Origin: Cellulosilyticum sp.
GTDB lineage: Bacteria; Bacillota; Clostridia; Lachnospirales; Cellulosilyticaceae
Direction: 5' to 3'
NCBI GenBank assembly: GCA_017421915.1
Contig: JAFOHG010000063.1
Coordinates: 1-44,683, forward strand
Length of the DNA stretch: 44,683 nt
The notes beneath the pieces are model-generated. The model did no database searches, was not told the origin of the DNA, and was given only the letters and a program-made list of their open reading frames with translations. How positions within the stretch are numbered: the stretch's first letter is position 1; each line of letters starts with the position of its first letter. Positions 26,027 to 34,389 of the stretch are shown piece by piece. The position numbers and the translations under genes are program-made.

Positions 26027-27688
26027 TTATTCAATACTACTTAGGATATCCCATATATCATCTGTCTCATAACCTAAGCGCCATGCTGCATAACCAGCTA
26101 ATTTATATTTTTCCATTAATGCAATACGTTTATGAATAGATTCATAGTCTTCTATCCATACTTTATATAATTCACCATCTTGTTCATGTTCTACATAATT
26201 TTGTCCGCTTACTTCATCTAAAGTAGGCTGTTCACCCCACTGGGCAATTAATTCAGCTATTGAACTCATACTATATGCTTTGGTCTCTAAGCCATTAGTG
26301 CCTTCTTTCCAAAGTCTTGAATAAAACGGCATACCTAACACTAATTTTTCATTAGGTACTTCTTCAAGAGTTGCTATAATGCCTTCTTCTGTCCATGGTA
26401 ATTCTGCAACTGAACCAGCTTGCTCAGAGCCTGACCAATGTTGGTCATATGCCATCACCATAAAGTAATCACTACTTTCTGCAACTTTTCCTCTTTCATA
26501 ATGTCCTGACCAACTAGATGGTGTATACACATCTACAGAGACAACTAATCCTTCTTTTTTTAGCTGAGGATAAAGTTCTCTCATAAATTGTACCCATACA
26601 TCACTTATATCATCTTGTATATTCTCAATATCTACATTAATACCATCCAATTCATACTGTTTTGCATAATCAATAAGTTGATTAATTACATATTGCCTTT
26701 TGCTTGTACTAGATAATATTTTTGCCGTTAATTCAGGTTCTCCAAAGTTATGTCTTAAAATTGCCCAAACTTGTATCCCTCTACTATGTGCATTTTCTAC
26801 ATAAGATTTAGTAGCAATATCCGATACTGTTCCATCTTCTTTCTCAAATTCAAACCATGTTGGTGATATTACATTAACATTTTTCATTCGGGCATACTTA
26901 CTAGTTGTCCAGTCTTTTTCTGCTCTAGTTGTCATATCATCCCACATCAGTTTAACTGTTTCACCTAATGGATTAGACTGCCACGGTTCTACTGAAGCAA
27001 TTGGTTTTGCATCAATTGTTTCTTGTTTTTTTACTGCATCACTAGGTAAATATCCAATAATACCATTTTCACTTCTTACACGTATAAATCCATCTTCTTC
27101 CCTATAAATGGTAACCTTTTCACCTTTTGAAAGTACTTCTACTACCGTAGATTTTTTCATAGTATGTGTACGCAATTTAGCTTTTTTTCTTACAGTTGCT
27201 ATCGTTTGTGGAATACTTGTATTCGTTGCTATAAATAATCTATCATCTACACCTTTTTCAATCGTTACTCCAAAGAAATCTTTTAAAATACTTGCTTCTA
27301 TATATAGAGTATCTCCTAGTGTCATAATAGAATAATCTCCATCTATTCCGGCAAAAGAGATATGATTTTCTCCTTCAGAAAGTCTAACAACTTCTCTTGC
27401 ATTTGTCATTGTTAAAACCTTTTCATTTACATCATAAAAAATTCTATCATTTACATATTGGTTAGCAAATAAATAACTTACAAATACTTTCCCATCCACA
27501 ATTTGAATAGGTTCCTTTGTATCCACCCTTGCATCTTCATAAACTAAATTATTTTTATTTCCTTTAAACTCATCAAAATATGTCAATGGATCTACTTGCT
27601 CACCTACATAGCTCACTTTATTATATATAAAAATACCAATTAGAATAGAAATAAGTACTATTCCACAACAAACTATCTTTTTAAACAT
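26027..27688 (-). CDS. Membrane-anchored GH18 protein with SH3 domain
   Basis: A 553-aa exported protein with an uncleaved-looking N-terminal membrane anchor (5-23). Next comes a copper-amine-oxidase-N-like beta module (about 55-160), a bacterial SH3 domain (about 165-222, AKLRTHTMKKSTVVEVL...GYLPSDAV) and a glycoside hydrolase 18 domain (about 240-553). The catalytic motif DGxxxDxE is intact (D348-G349...D353-x-E355). Such architectures act on peptidoglycan-like GlcNAc polymers and include spore-coat YaaH/SleL-like enzymes. Location beside a cwlD-like amidase fits wall or spore remodelling. AGGAGGGG precedes the ATG. The substrate is inferred only. Confidence 0.87.
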   Translation of the reverse strand: MFKKIVCCGIVLISILIGIFIYNKVSYVGEQVDPLTYFDEFKGNKNNLVYEDARVDTKEPIQIVDGKVFVSYLFANQYVNDRIFYDVNEKVLTMTNAREVVRLSEGENHISFAGIDGDYSIMTLGDTLYIEASILKDFFGVTIEKGVDDRLFIATNTSIPQTIATVRKKAKLRTHTMKKSTVVEVLSKGEKVTIYREEDGFIRVRSENGIIGYLPSDAVKKQETIDAKPIASVEPWQSNPLGETVKLMWDDMTTRAEKDWTTSKYARMKNVNVISPTWFEFEKEDGTVSDIATKSYVENAHSRGIQVWAILRHNFGEPELTAKILSSTSKRQYVINQLIDYAKQYELDGINVDIENIQDDISDVWVQFMRELYPQLKKEGLVVSVDVYTPSSWSGHYERGKVAESSDYFMVMAYDQHWSGSEQAGSVAELPWTEEGIIATLEEVPNEKLVLGMPFYSRLWKEGTNGLETKAYSMSSIAELIAQWGEQPTLDEVSGQNYVEHEQDGELYKVWIEDYESIHKRIALMEKYKLAGYAAWRLGYETDDIWDILSSIE

Positions 27689-27877
27689 TTCCCCTCCTCC
27701 TAACGCTTATAGTATAGCATAAAAAATATACAGCTTGTTACTGTATTACAAAATAATAATATCTATTTCGAGATATTTTAAACATTTTTTTTATCATTTG
27801 ACTATATACTTTAATTTTTGTATTATTTAGTAAAGAAATTTAAATCATTTTACTGTTTTATTCTAGGAGCTGATGTA

Positions 27878-28522
27878 TTGAATAATAAAAAAAGGATTAT
27901 AACTTTTATTTGCCTCATATATATATTGCTCTCTTCATTGCTTGGCTGTAAACAAACACCTTCTGCATCTGAAGTGGCTTTAGGATATTATAATCTTCTA
28001 ATTAAGCAAGATTCATCTAATGTCATTTCTCTTGGTATGTCTCCCCAAACTGCTCACATAGTCATTTCAAATCTTCATACGACCTTAAGAAACCAGATTG
28101 AAAATCAACTTTCTATGAATCAACTCATTACTTTAACAGATGAACAAATTACTACTATTGAAAATGCCTATTTATCCACACTTCACCAACTTAATGCTAC
28201 TGCTCATAGTAAACGTATTGGACTAAATGCTTATAATGTAACACTTTCCTCCCCAAGTATTAATTTTGATGAGATTAATCAAAATGCTGCAAATAAAGCT
28301 TTAAAACAGGTTAGTATTCTAGATTATCCAAATGAAACTACTTATTTATCTAACTTAACAGAAACATACATCTCTTATCTTATTGAAGGTTATACTCATG
28401 CTATTCCAGCATCGCATTCTAGTGAAGCCTCTTTTATTTTTACTAAACAACACGGCCTATGGCTTCCTAAAAATCAAGAAGATTTTGTTTCTCGAGTTTG
28501 CAATCTAGTGAACTTTCAATAA
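27878..28522 (+). CDS. Putative lipoprotein of unknown function
   Basis: I do not recognise a firm family. Starting at TTG 27878 (AGGAG eight bases upstream) gives a 214-aa protein with a classic lipoprotein signal: MNNKKR, hydrophobic core, lipobox LLGC (C24). A longer in-frame reading from 27818 would put a second hydrophobic stretch in front, so the TTG start is preferred. The mature part is helical, with repeated Asn/Gln/Ser-rich stretches, and ends in a tryptophan-containing strand (GLWLP). It resembles small clostridial lipoproteins with a YYNLLIKQD-type N-terminal helix (DUF5105-like), a weak impression. It stands alone between the divergent GH18 gene and a shared terminator. Confidence 0.7.
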   Translation: MNNKKRIITFICLIYILLSSLLGCKQTPSASEVALGYYNLLIKQDSSNVISLGMSPQTAHIVISNLHTTLRNQIENQLSMNQLITLTDEQITTIENAYLSTLHQLNATAHSKRIGLNAYNVTLSSPSINFDEINQNAANKALKQVSILDYPNETTYLSNLTETYISYLIEGYTHAIPASHSSEASFIFTKQHGLWLPKNQEDFVSRVCNLVNFQ

Positions 28523-28538
28523 AAGATATCCACTAAAA

Positions 28539-28576
28539 GAAGCTGTGATTTCTTTTTATAGAAATCACAGCTTCTT
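28539..28576. terminator. Bidirectional terminator between lipoprotein and BI-1 genes
   Basis: Perfect 14-bp stem GAAGCTGTGATTTC and complement, A-tract on one side and TTTATT on the other, between convergent genes. Confidence 0.88.
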
Positions 28577-28602
28577 TATTATAATGAATTTATATTAATT
28601 CA

Positions 28603-29307
28603 TTAATCATCTCTTCCTAAAATATTGACTAATCTAATGAAAATATTAATAAAGTCAAGGTAAAGTGTTAATGCCCCAATAATACTTGCATTTCTAACCA
28701 TACCTTCACTTTCAGCATAAGCAAGTTGTTTAATTTTTTGAGTATCATAACCAATTAAACCAATAAAGATTACAACGCCTACATACATTAAAGCTAAAGT
28801 ATATCCTGGTGTTTGGATAAATATGCTCATTACTGATGCAATAATTAAACCAAATAAGCCCATTACAAATAAATTTCCAATTTTAGATAAGTCTGTTTTA
28901 GTTACATATCCATAAATTGTCATTACTGCAAATACAAGTGCTGTTACTAAGAAAGCATAACCTGCAACCCCTAAACCATACACTGCAAAAATACTTCCAA
29001 ATGTTACCCCATTAAGTACAGCATAAACAATAAACCATATCTTTGCTGCTGTTGCACTCATCTTATGTGCACGTGCTCCAATCATAACTACTACTACCAC
29101 TTCTGCAATTGCAACAATCCAATAAGCTGAAGTTGCTGCTAATGTATAAAGTAAATTATAATTACTTGCAATATAAAGACCAACTACAGCTGAAATCATA
29201 AGAGCAAGCGTCATCCATCCATATACGCCTAGCATCGTTTTTCTAACCGCTACTTCTTTGTCTGCATAGCTATGATATCCATTGAATTCTTGATTCATAC
29301 CATTCAT
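28603..29307 (-). CDS. Bax inhibitor-1/YccA family membrane protein
   Basis: A 234-aa integral membrane protein with seven predicted hydrophobic helices from about residue 27 to 225 and a polar N-terminus. The TMBIM/BI-1 family includes pH-dependent Ca2+ leak channels (YetJ in Bacillus); the late LYLDFINIF segment with its aspartate matches the family's pore-lining region. AGGAGG stands seven bases before the ATG. It is a single-gene transcript between the purA terminator and a shared bidirectional terminator. The physiological role in bacteria is largely unknown. Confidence 0.92.
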   Translation of the reverse strand: MNGMNQEFNGYHSYADKEVAVRKTMLGVYGWMTLALMISAVVGLYIASNYNLLYTLAATSAYWIVAIAEVVVVVMIGARAHKMSATAAKIWFIVYAVLNGVTFGSIFAVYGLGVAGYAFLVTALVFAVMTIYGYVTKTDLSKIGNLFVMGLFGLIIASVMSIFIQTPGYTLALMYVGVVIFIGLIGYDTQKIKQLAYAESEGMVRNASIIGALTLYLDFINIFIRLVNILGRDD

Positions 29308-29479
29308 ATCTAATCCTCCTATTTTATTTATTAAGATTATTATATTTTATTTCAGTAATTTTCTAAATATATAATAGTCTATTTTTAATTGTTTTATACA
29401 AGTTTTATTATCTTATATGCGTATAAATTCTTTATGAATATATATATTCATTCATCCATTTAATTTGGTTTCTCTTAAC

Positions 29480-29531
29480 GATTTCACATTCATAAAATTG
29501 ATGAATAACTATAATTCTTATTTGTGAAATC
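29480..29531. repeat. Nested inverted repeats upstream of the BI-1 gene
   Basis: Outer 9-bp arms GATTTCACA (29480-29488) and TGTGAAATC (29523-29531), with an inner TTCAT/ATGAA pair (29489-29505). This lies between the purA terminator and the BI-1 gene start in an AT-rich gap; it may be an operator or leader structure. Confidence 0.4.
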
Positions 29532-29542
29532 TATATACTGAC

Positions 29543-29587
29543 AAAAAAGAACGATAAAGCCTTAATTTATTTAAGCTTTATCGTTCT
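29543..29587 (-). terminator. Terminator of purA
   Basis: Stem AGAACGATAAAG...CTTTATCGTTCT with further inner pairing, followed on the minus strand by six T. Confidence 0.88.
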
Positions 29588-29605
29588 AAATATTGATTTG
29601 TATTA

Positions 29606-30889
29606 CTAACCAATTACGATATTTTGATCTCTGTTAGGTCCAACACCTACCATTGTAATTTTACATCCAACTAATTCTTCAATACGGTGAATGTACTTCT
29701 TAACGCTTTCTGGAAGTTCTTCATAAGTACGTGCTCCAGAAATATCTCCCCAGCCTTCCATTTCTTCATAAACTGGTTCACATTTTTCTAAGTCTTCAAG
29801 ACTTGCTGGGAAGTATTTAATAACTTCACCATTAAATTTATATCCTACACAAATTTTAATAACTTCTAAGTCTTTTAAAACATCAATTTTATTAAGTGCA
29901 ATTTGTGTAAGTCCACTTGTTCTTACTGCATACTCTCCAATAACAGCATCAAACCAACCACAACGTCTTGGTCTACCTGTTACTGTTCCAAATTCATGAC
30001 CTTCTTCTCTAATACGGTCACCAGTTGCATCAAAAAGTTCTGTAGGGAATGGCCCTTTTCCAACTCTAGTAATGTAACCTTTCATAACCCCGATACATTC
30101 ATCAATCATTGTAGGTCCAATACCTGCTCCAATACATGCTCCACCTGTAATTGGATGTGAAGATGTAACATATGGGTAAGTACCTAAATCAAGGTCAAGT
30201 AATGTACCTTGTGCACCTTCAAATAATACTTCTTTGCCCTCTTTAATTGCTTCATAAACTGTTACCGTTGTATCTTCTACAAATGGTTTTAAACGCTCTG
30301 CATATGCTCTATATGACTTAATGATTTCTTCTGCATCATATTGTAAATCATCTTGATGATATACATATTTAAGCATATCATTTTTAATTTTTACATTTTC
30401 TCTTACTTTTTCTGCAAAAGTTTCTTCATGGTATAAATCACATACACGAATACCGCTACGCTCTGCTTTATCCATGTAACAAGGACCAATTCCCTTCATT
30501 GTTGTTCCGATTTCTTTACCATCTTTTGCTTTAAGGGCTTCTTTTGCTTTATCTAATCCTTTATGATATGGCATTACCAAGTGTGCTCTTGTACTAATTC
30601 TTAATGTACTAACATCAATTCCCTTAGCTGCTAAACCATCAATTTCTCCTAAAATACCTTCAGGATCAATTACTACACCGTTTGCTACAACACATTTTTT
30701 ACCTGTATATAAAATCCCAGAAGGAATGAGTTGAAATTTATATACTTCATCATTTACAGCAACAGTATGTCCTGCATTGTTTCCTCCTTGTGTACGTACA
30801 ACAACATCTGCTTTTTCAGATAAAATATCAATAATTTTTGCTTTACCCTCGTCCCCCCATTGGGCTCCAATAACTACTTTTGCTGGCAT
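29606..30889 (-). CDS. purA: Adenylosuccinate synthetase
   Basis: A 427-aa enzyme for the first step from IMP to AMP, using GTP and aspartate. The N-terminal P-loop is present as WGDEGKAK: residue 17 is Ala where most bacterial enzymes have Gly. Further motifs are QGGNNAGHT, GTTMKGIGPCYMDK, the ATRVGKGPFPTEL-type loop (ITRVGKGPFPTEL) and GVGPNRDQ at the end. ATG 30889 gives the usual length; the GTG three codons earlier sits too close to the AAAGGA site. It is a single-gene transcript with a promoter, an upstream PurBox pair and a terminator. Confidence 0.96.
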   Translation of the reverse strand: MPAKVVIGAQWGDEGKAKIIDILSEKADVVVRTQGGNNAGHTVAVNDEVYKFQLIPSGILYTGKKCVVANGVVIDPEGILGEIDGLAAKGIDVSTLRISTRAHLVMPYHKGLDKAKEALKAKDGKEIGTTMKGIGPCYMDKAERSGIRVCDLYHEETFAEKVRENVKIKNDMLKYVYHQDDLQYDAEEIIKSYRAYAERLKPFVEDTTVTVYEAIKEGKEVLFEGAQGTLLDLDLGTYPYVTSSHPITGGACIGAGIGPTMIDECIGVMKGYITRVGKGPFPTELFDATGDRIREEGHEFGTVTGRPRRCGWFDAVIGEYAVRTSGLTQIALNKIDVLKDLEVIKICVGYKFNGEVIKYFPASLEDLEKCEPVYEEMEGWGDISGARTYEELPESVKKYIHRIEELVGCKITMVGVGPNRDQNIVIG

Positions 30890-30945
30890 CTCATCCACAT
30901 CCTTTCAAGAACTCACTTATACTATGTAGCCTTTTTAACATGACT

Positions 30946-30974
30946 ATCATACCAAATCTTTATGCATAAATCAA
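30946..30974 (-). promoter_or_regulatory. Promoter of purA
   Basis: Minus-strand TTGATT, 17-nt spacer and TATGAT, ending 57 bases before the purA start. Confidence 0.65.
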
Positions 30975-30977
30975 CAC

Positions 30978-31021
30978 AATATCGAATATTTATCTTTCTT
31001 TTTAGTTTAATGTTCGCAAAA
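30978..31021. promoter_or_regulatory. PurBox pair upstream of purA
   Basis: AATATCGAATATT (30978-30990) and AATGTTCGCAAAA (31009-31021), inverted with respect to each other and separated by exactly 18 bases, the same spacing as at purR. They lie directly upstream of the purA -35 box, the place where Bacillus PurR binds its tandem PurBoxes. Confidence 0.68.
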
Positions 31022-31123
31022 ATCAATCTATATAACTACATTATAAATAGGTTTTTCCCCTACTAATAATATAGTCTCCATATCATAGAAAAATAATTCC
31101 TATATGTGTTTATCATTTCTTTA

Positions 31124-31152
31124 TTGACATTAACAATCTATATTGCTATCTT
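31124..31152 (+). promoter_or_regulatory. Candidate promoter of the pyrophosphatase gene
   Basis: TTGACA, 17-nt spacer and TATCTT. If used, the transcript has a leader of about 150 bases. Confidence 0.42.
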
Positions 31153-31311
31153 TATCTTATGCCTAAGCCTTGAAACACATAGATTACTGAATTTACCATA
31201 GCTTTATGTAATAAATTTAAATTTTTTCATTAAAACTATAGTCATAAATCTATTGGTATTCTTATTTTAGGGCATTTATACTAAGGAGTTTATTTATATA
31301 AGGAGTTTATT

Positions 31312-32934
31312 ATGGACAAAAAAATCTACGTCTTTGGACACAAAAATCCAGATACAGATTCTATATGCGCCAGCATTTCCTACGCCCACTTAAAACGTGC
31401 TTTAGGAAATGACAATGTAGAAGCTGTTAGTCTCGGAAAAATCAATAAAGAAACACAATTTGCTTTAGATTATTTTGGTGTAAAAGCACCTAGAGAAATT
31501 AAAAATATAAAACCTCAAGTAAGTGATCTTAACTTCTACCCTATTCCATCTGTATATGTGGTAGACTCTGTAAAAAAAGCTTGGGATGTAATGACAGAGA
31601 ATGGCCGCCAAATGATTCCTGTTCTTTACCATGATCATAAGCTTGCTGGTGTTATTTCAATTTCTGATATTGCTAAAACTTATATCGGTCTTACTGATGG
31701 TTGTGTTTTAAAAGAACATAAAACACCATTTATTAATATTCCATCTGTACTTGAAGGAAAAGTAATTGCAGGAAGCTATCCTCATGCTTACGTTTCAGGT
31801 GATGTATATACAACAGCTTCTATTGCTGATGACACAGTTTTAACTGCTGACGATATTATCATCACTGGTGCTAATGCAGATCGTATTCAAAAAGCTCTAC
31901 GTTGTGGTGCTGGTTGTGTTATTATTACTGATCAGGATATGAATAATCTTAATATCCATTTACCAGAACACTCAAGTGCCGCTATTGTTTGCACACCATT
32001 CTCTTTCTTTAAAACAATAAAAATGATTTCTCAAAGTATTGCTGTAAAAAATATCTTAAAGAAAGAAAATATTACTTTCTTCGAGGCTGATGATTACTTA
32101 GATGAAGTTAGACAAACAATGCTTAATACATCATATCGTCACTTCCCTATTATGGATCATGACGGTTTAGTTAAAGGGCTAATTTCTAAACGTCACCTAC
32201 TAGATATTCAAAAGAAAAAAGTTATTTTAGTAGACCATAATGAACGTGCTCAAAGTGCTGATGGTATTGAGCAAGCAGAGATTTTAGAAATCATTGATCA
32301 CCATCGTATTGCTAATATTGATACAGGTAATCCTGTTTTCTTACGTGCAGAGCCTGTTGGATGTACAAATACTATTATTGGTAAAATGTATGAAGAAAAT
32401 AACATTATGCCACCAAGAGAGATTGCTGGTTTAATGCTTAGTGCAATCCTTTCAGATACATTAATCTTTAAATCTCCAACTTGTACAGAAGATGATATCC
32501 ACATCGCTAAGAGACTTGCAGAAATTGCAGAAGTTGATTTATATGCTTATGGTGCTGAACTTTTAGCAGCTGGTACATCACTTGAAGGTACAACCCCTGC
32601 TGAACTTTTAAATATTGATAGAAAACCATTCAGTATTGGTAAATATAATCTTAGTGTTGCTCAAATCAATACTGGTGATTTCCGAAGTATTTTCAAGATT
32701 AAAGATGATATCTTAGCTGAAATGCGCCGCCTTGAAGAAGCTGAAAACTTAGATTTATGCTTACTTATGGTTACAGATATTGTTGTTGGTGGTACAGAAC
32801 TTATTGCAACAGGTAAAGAACGTCATCTTGCTGAATCATTATTTGGACTTAATCCAACAGATGATAGCATTTTCTTAAAAGATGTTTTCTCTCGTAAAAA
32901 ACAAATTGTACCAAAATTAATGAGCCTAGCATAA
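31312..32934 (+). CDS. ppaC: Manganese-dependent inorganic pyrophosphatase with CBS and DRTGG domains
   Basis: A 540-aa family II pyrophosphatase of the regulated clostridial type. The DHH catalytic part is split: N-terminal GHKNPDTDSICA (residues 9-20), then a CBS domain (about 70-125), a DRTGG domain (about 130-230), a second CBS domain (about 240-300), then DHH (IIDHHRIAN) and DHHA2 to the end. In characterised CBS-pyrophosphatases, AMP/ADP inhibit and diadenosine polyphosphates activate through the CBS-DRTGG insert. The enzyme pulls biosynthetic reactions such as PRPP use forward. Two copies of a ribosome-binding-site segment precede the ATG. Confidence 0.95.
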   Translation: MDKKIYVFGHKNPDTDSICASISYAHLKRALGNDNVEAVSLGKINKETQFALDYFGVKAPREIKNIKPQVSDLNFYPIPSVYVVDSVKKAWDVMTENGRQMIPVLYHDHKLAGVISISDIAKTYIGLTDGCVLKEHKTPFINIPSVLEGKVIAGSYPHAYVSGDVYTTASIADDTVLTADDIIITGANADRIQKALRCGAGCVIITDQDMNNLNIHLPEHSSAAIVCTPFSFFKTIKMISQSIAVKNILKKENITFFEADDYLDEVRQTMLNTSYRHFPIMDHDGLVKGLISKRHLLDIQKKKVILVDHNERAQSADGIEQAEILEIIDHHRIANIDTGNPVFLRAEPVGCTNTIIGKMYEENNIMPPREIAGLMLSAILSDTLIFKSPTCTEDDIHIAKRLAEIAEVDLYAYGAELLAAGTSLEGTTPAELLNIDRKPFSIGKYNLSVAQINTGDFRSIFKIKDDILAEMRRLEEAENLDLCLLMVTDIVVGGTELIATGKERHLAESLFGLNPTDDSIFLKDVFSRKKQIVPKLMSLA

Positions 32935-32967
32935 TAAGTATCATTTAAATGTTTTCAAATGTAGGCG

Positions 32968-32996
32968 TTGAAAATTTTTATTAGTATTCGTATAAT
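32968..32996 (+). promoter_or_regulatory. Promoter of the DUF1858 gene
   Basis: TTGAAA, 17-nt spacer and TATAAT on the plus strand. Confidence 0.72.
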
Positions 32997-33013
32997 AGTA
33001 TTTGTAATACTAA
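32981..33013 (+). promoter_or_regulatory. Operator-like repeats around the DUF1858 promoter
   Basis: TTAGTATT (32981-32988) and its inverted copy AATACTAA (33006-33013) bracket the -10 box, with a third AGTATT copy at 32997-33002. A small hairpin AGTATT/AATACT followed by a T-run is an alternative reading. Confidence 0.4.
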
Positions 33014-33039
33014 TTTTTTTAGTGTGAAAGGAGAAAATC

Positions 33040-33249
33040 ATGGCACAAAAAGTAACAAAAGACATGATTATTGGTGAAATTCTTCATTTAAATGAAGGTG
33101 TTGTTCCTATTTTAATGCAATCAGGCATGCACTGCCTTGGATGTCCATCATCTCAAATGGAATCTCTCGGAGATGCTTGTCTTGTTCATGGTATTGATGC
33201 AGACGAATTAGTTGAAAAACTTAATGCGTTCCTTGCAACAGTAGAATAA
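33040..33249 (+). CDS. DUF1858 domain protein with two cysteines
   Basis: A 69-aa protein that is a single DUF1858 domain: KVTKDMIIGEILHLNEGVVPILMQSGMHCLGCPSSQ. The C-x2-C pair is invariant in this family, which is found alone or fused to hybrid-cluster-protein-linked and redox proteins; a thiol-redox or iron-sulfur/NO-linked role is suspected but unproven. It has a strong promoter, AAAGGAG and a long terminator, so it is a monocistronic and probably well-expressed small gene. Confidence 0.88.
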   Translation: MAQKVTKDMIIGEILHLNEGVVPILMQSGMHCLGCPSSQMESLGDACLVHGIDADELVEKLNAFLATVE

Positions 33250-33250
33250 T

Positions 33251-33318
33251 AGTGAAATATATAATAAAAAAAGGTACTGCGAAAAATTGCAGTACCTTTT
33301 TTTATTATATATTTCACT
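33251..33318. terminator. Very long perfect palindrome, bidirectional terminator
   Basis: A 30-bp perfect inverted repeat (33251-33280 and 33289-33318) with an 8-nt loop. The core GGTACTGC/GCAGTACC is flanked by A7 and T7 tracts and then by a further 15-bp AT-rich arm. It starts one base after the DUF1858 stop codon and separates that gene from mecA on the opposite strand. Confidence 0.9.
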
Positions 33319-33387
33319 TAATCATAAAATATACTTCATACCTATTCTTATTAACCCAAAAGAGACGTTGTCCCATTTTTTATTTCA

Positions 33388-34071
33388 CTATAAATATTTA
33401 GCTAACACATCTATAGCATGTAACTCAATCATAAGTTTCCCATGTTCTTTAAGAAAGAACTCATTTAGATTTGAATTAAGACATTTACTACCAAATTCAT
33501 CTAGAACGCCTAGCATCCCTTCTAATGTTGATGATGCCTTTTTATTCTTACCTATTACTAAGAAATATTTATCACTATATTTATATAGTGAATTATCCCC
33601 AGCAAACATAGGTTGCACACGATGTGCTGCCATACACATGCTATCAAAATCATCAAATAAATACGTAATAGTAGTTTCCTTATGACTTTGATCACTTGAT
33701 GTTGTAGCTTCCATGCCATCTTCCATTAAATTCAAATCTGTTATCCGCTCTTCATCAGGCTCTTTAAAAGTACGATGTGTAGGTCTCTCCCCTATAGTTT
33801 CTAATCTTTGTTCTATTTGAAGTGGATCATCCACCTTAGTTACAACAATCATAATACTATCTGTTGAAAGAGGAACAGCCTCAATCATTAATGGAACATT
33901 ATCTGTCTCAAAACCAAACTCTTCGTTTGCTTTTGCCATCATATCTTTAAAAAGTGCTTGTGCTTTTTGAGACCCATAGGCAAGTTCACTAAGCTTAAGA
34001 TCTCTATCCATAAGATCTGAGTGATTCAGTGTTACCTTGATTTGCGTATCGCTAATCTTTTCTATCTTCAT
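33388..34071 (-). CDS. mecA: Adaptor protein MecA
   Basis: A 227-aa ClpC adaptor: an N-terminal substrate-binding domain (MKIEKISDTQIKVTLNHSDL, about 1-85), an acidic linker (about 90-135), and a C-terminal ClpC-binding domain (ITYLFDDFDSMCMAAHRV to the end). In Bacillus MecA hands ComK and other substrates to ClpCP and drives ClpC hexamer assembly. The ATG at 34071 is used; a GTG three codons earlier would sit on the AAAGGATG site. A good promoter is present; it ends at the long palindrome. Confidence 0.93.
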   Translation of the reverse strand: MKIEKISDTQIKVTLNHSDLMDRDLKLSELAYGSQKAQALFKDMMAKANEEFGFETDNVPLMIEAVPLSTDSIMIVVTKVDDPLQIEQRLETIGERPTHRTFKEPDEERITDLNLMEDGMEATTSSDQSHKETTITYLFDDFDSMCMAAHRVQPMFAGDNSLYKYSDKYFLVIGKNKKASSTLEGMLGVLDEFGSKCLNSNLNEFFLKEHGKLMIELHAIDVLAKYL

Positions 34072-34125
34072 CAACCTCACATCCTTTCTAAAAATTCTGC
34101 TTTCTTTAATATATCCTATTCATTA

Positions 34126-34154
34126 AGTATAAATGAGATGATAATTTGTGTAAA
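34126..34154 (-). promoter_or_regulatory. Promoter of mecA
   Basis: Minus-strand TTTACA, 17-nt spacer and TATACT. Confidence 0.6.
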
Positions 34155-34389
34155 GAGGCTAATTATCTATTTTCAACGTTCCTAATATGATTTTTATTCC
34201 CACTTCTCTTACTTATTATCCCCGCCACTTACTAATAAAAGTATCTGTGTTATTTCCTATTATAATGCCTTATTGTGTTAGAAATATGAAACTGCTTTTC
34301 ATCCATATTATTACATTTATTACTTAAACCAGAATTATAGTCAGAAATATATAAATTTAATACACTTGTCTTATTTGTTAAATAAATTC

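Larger units (their letters stand above)
30890..31311. other. Divergent purA / pyrophosphatase intergenic region
   Basis: This 422-base gap contains the purA promoter and PurBox pair on the left, and a candidate promoter and duplicated ribosome-binding site of the pyrophosphatase gene on the right. I see no ORF with a ribosome-binding site and no terminator or riboswitch-like fold. Confidence 0.7.

Noticed and set aside
33287..33685. Plus-strand ORF of 132 codons opposite mecA
   Set aside because: It starts inside the terminator palindrome and is antisense to the clearly coding mecA C-terminus.
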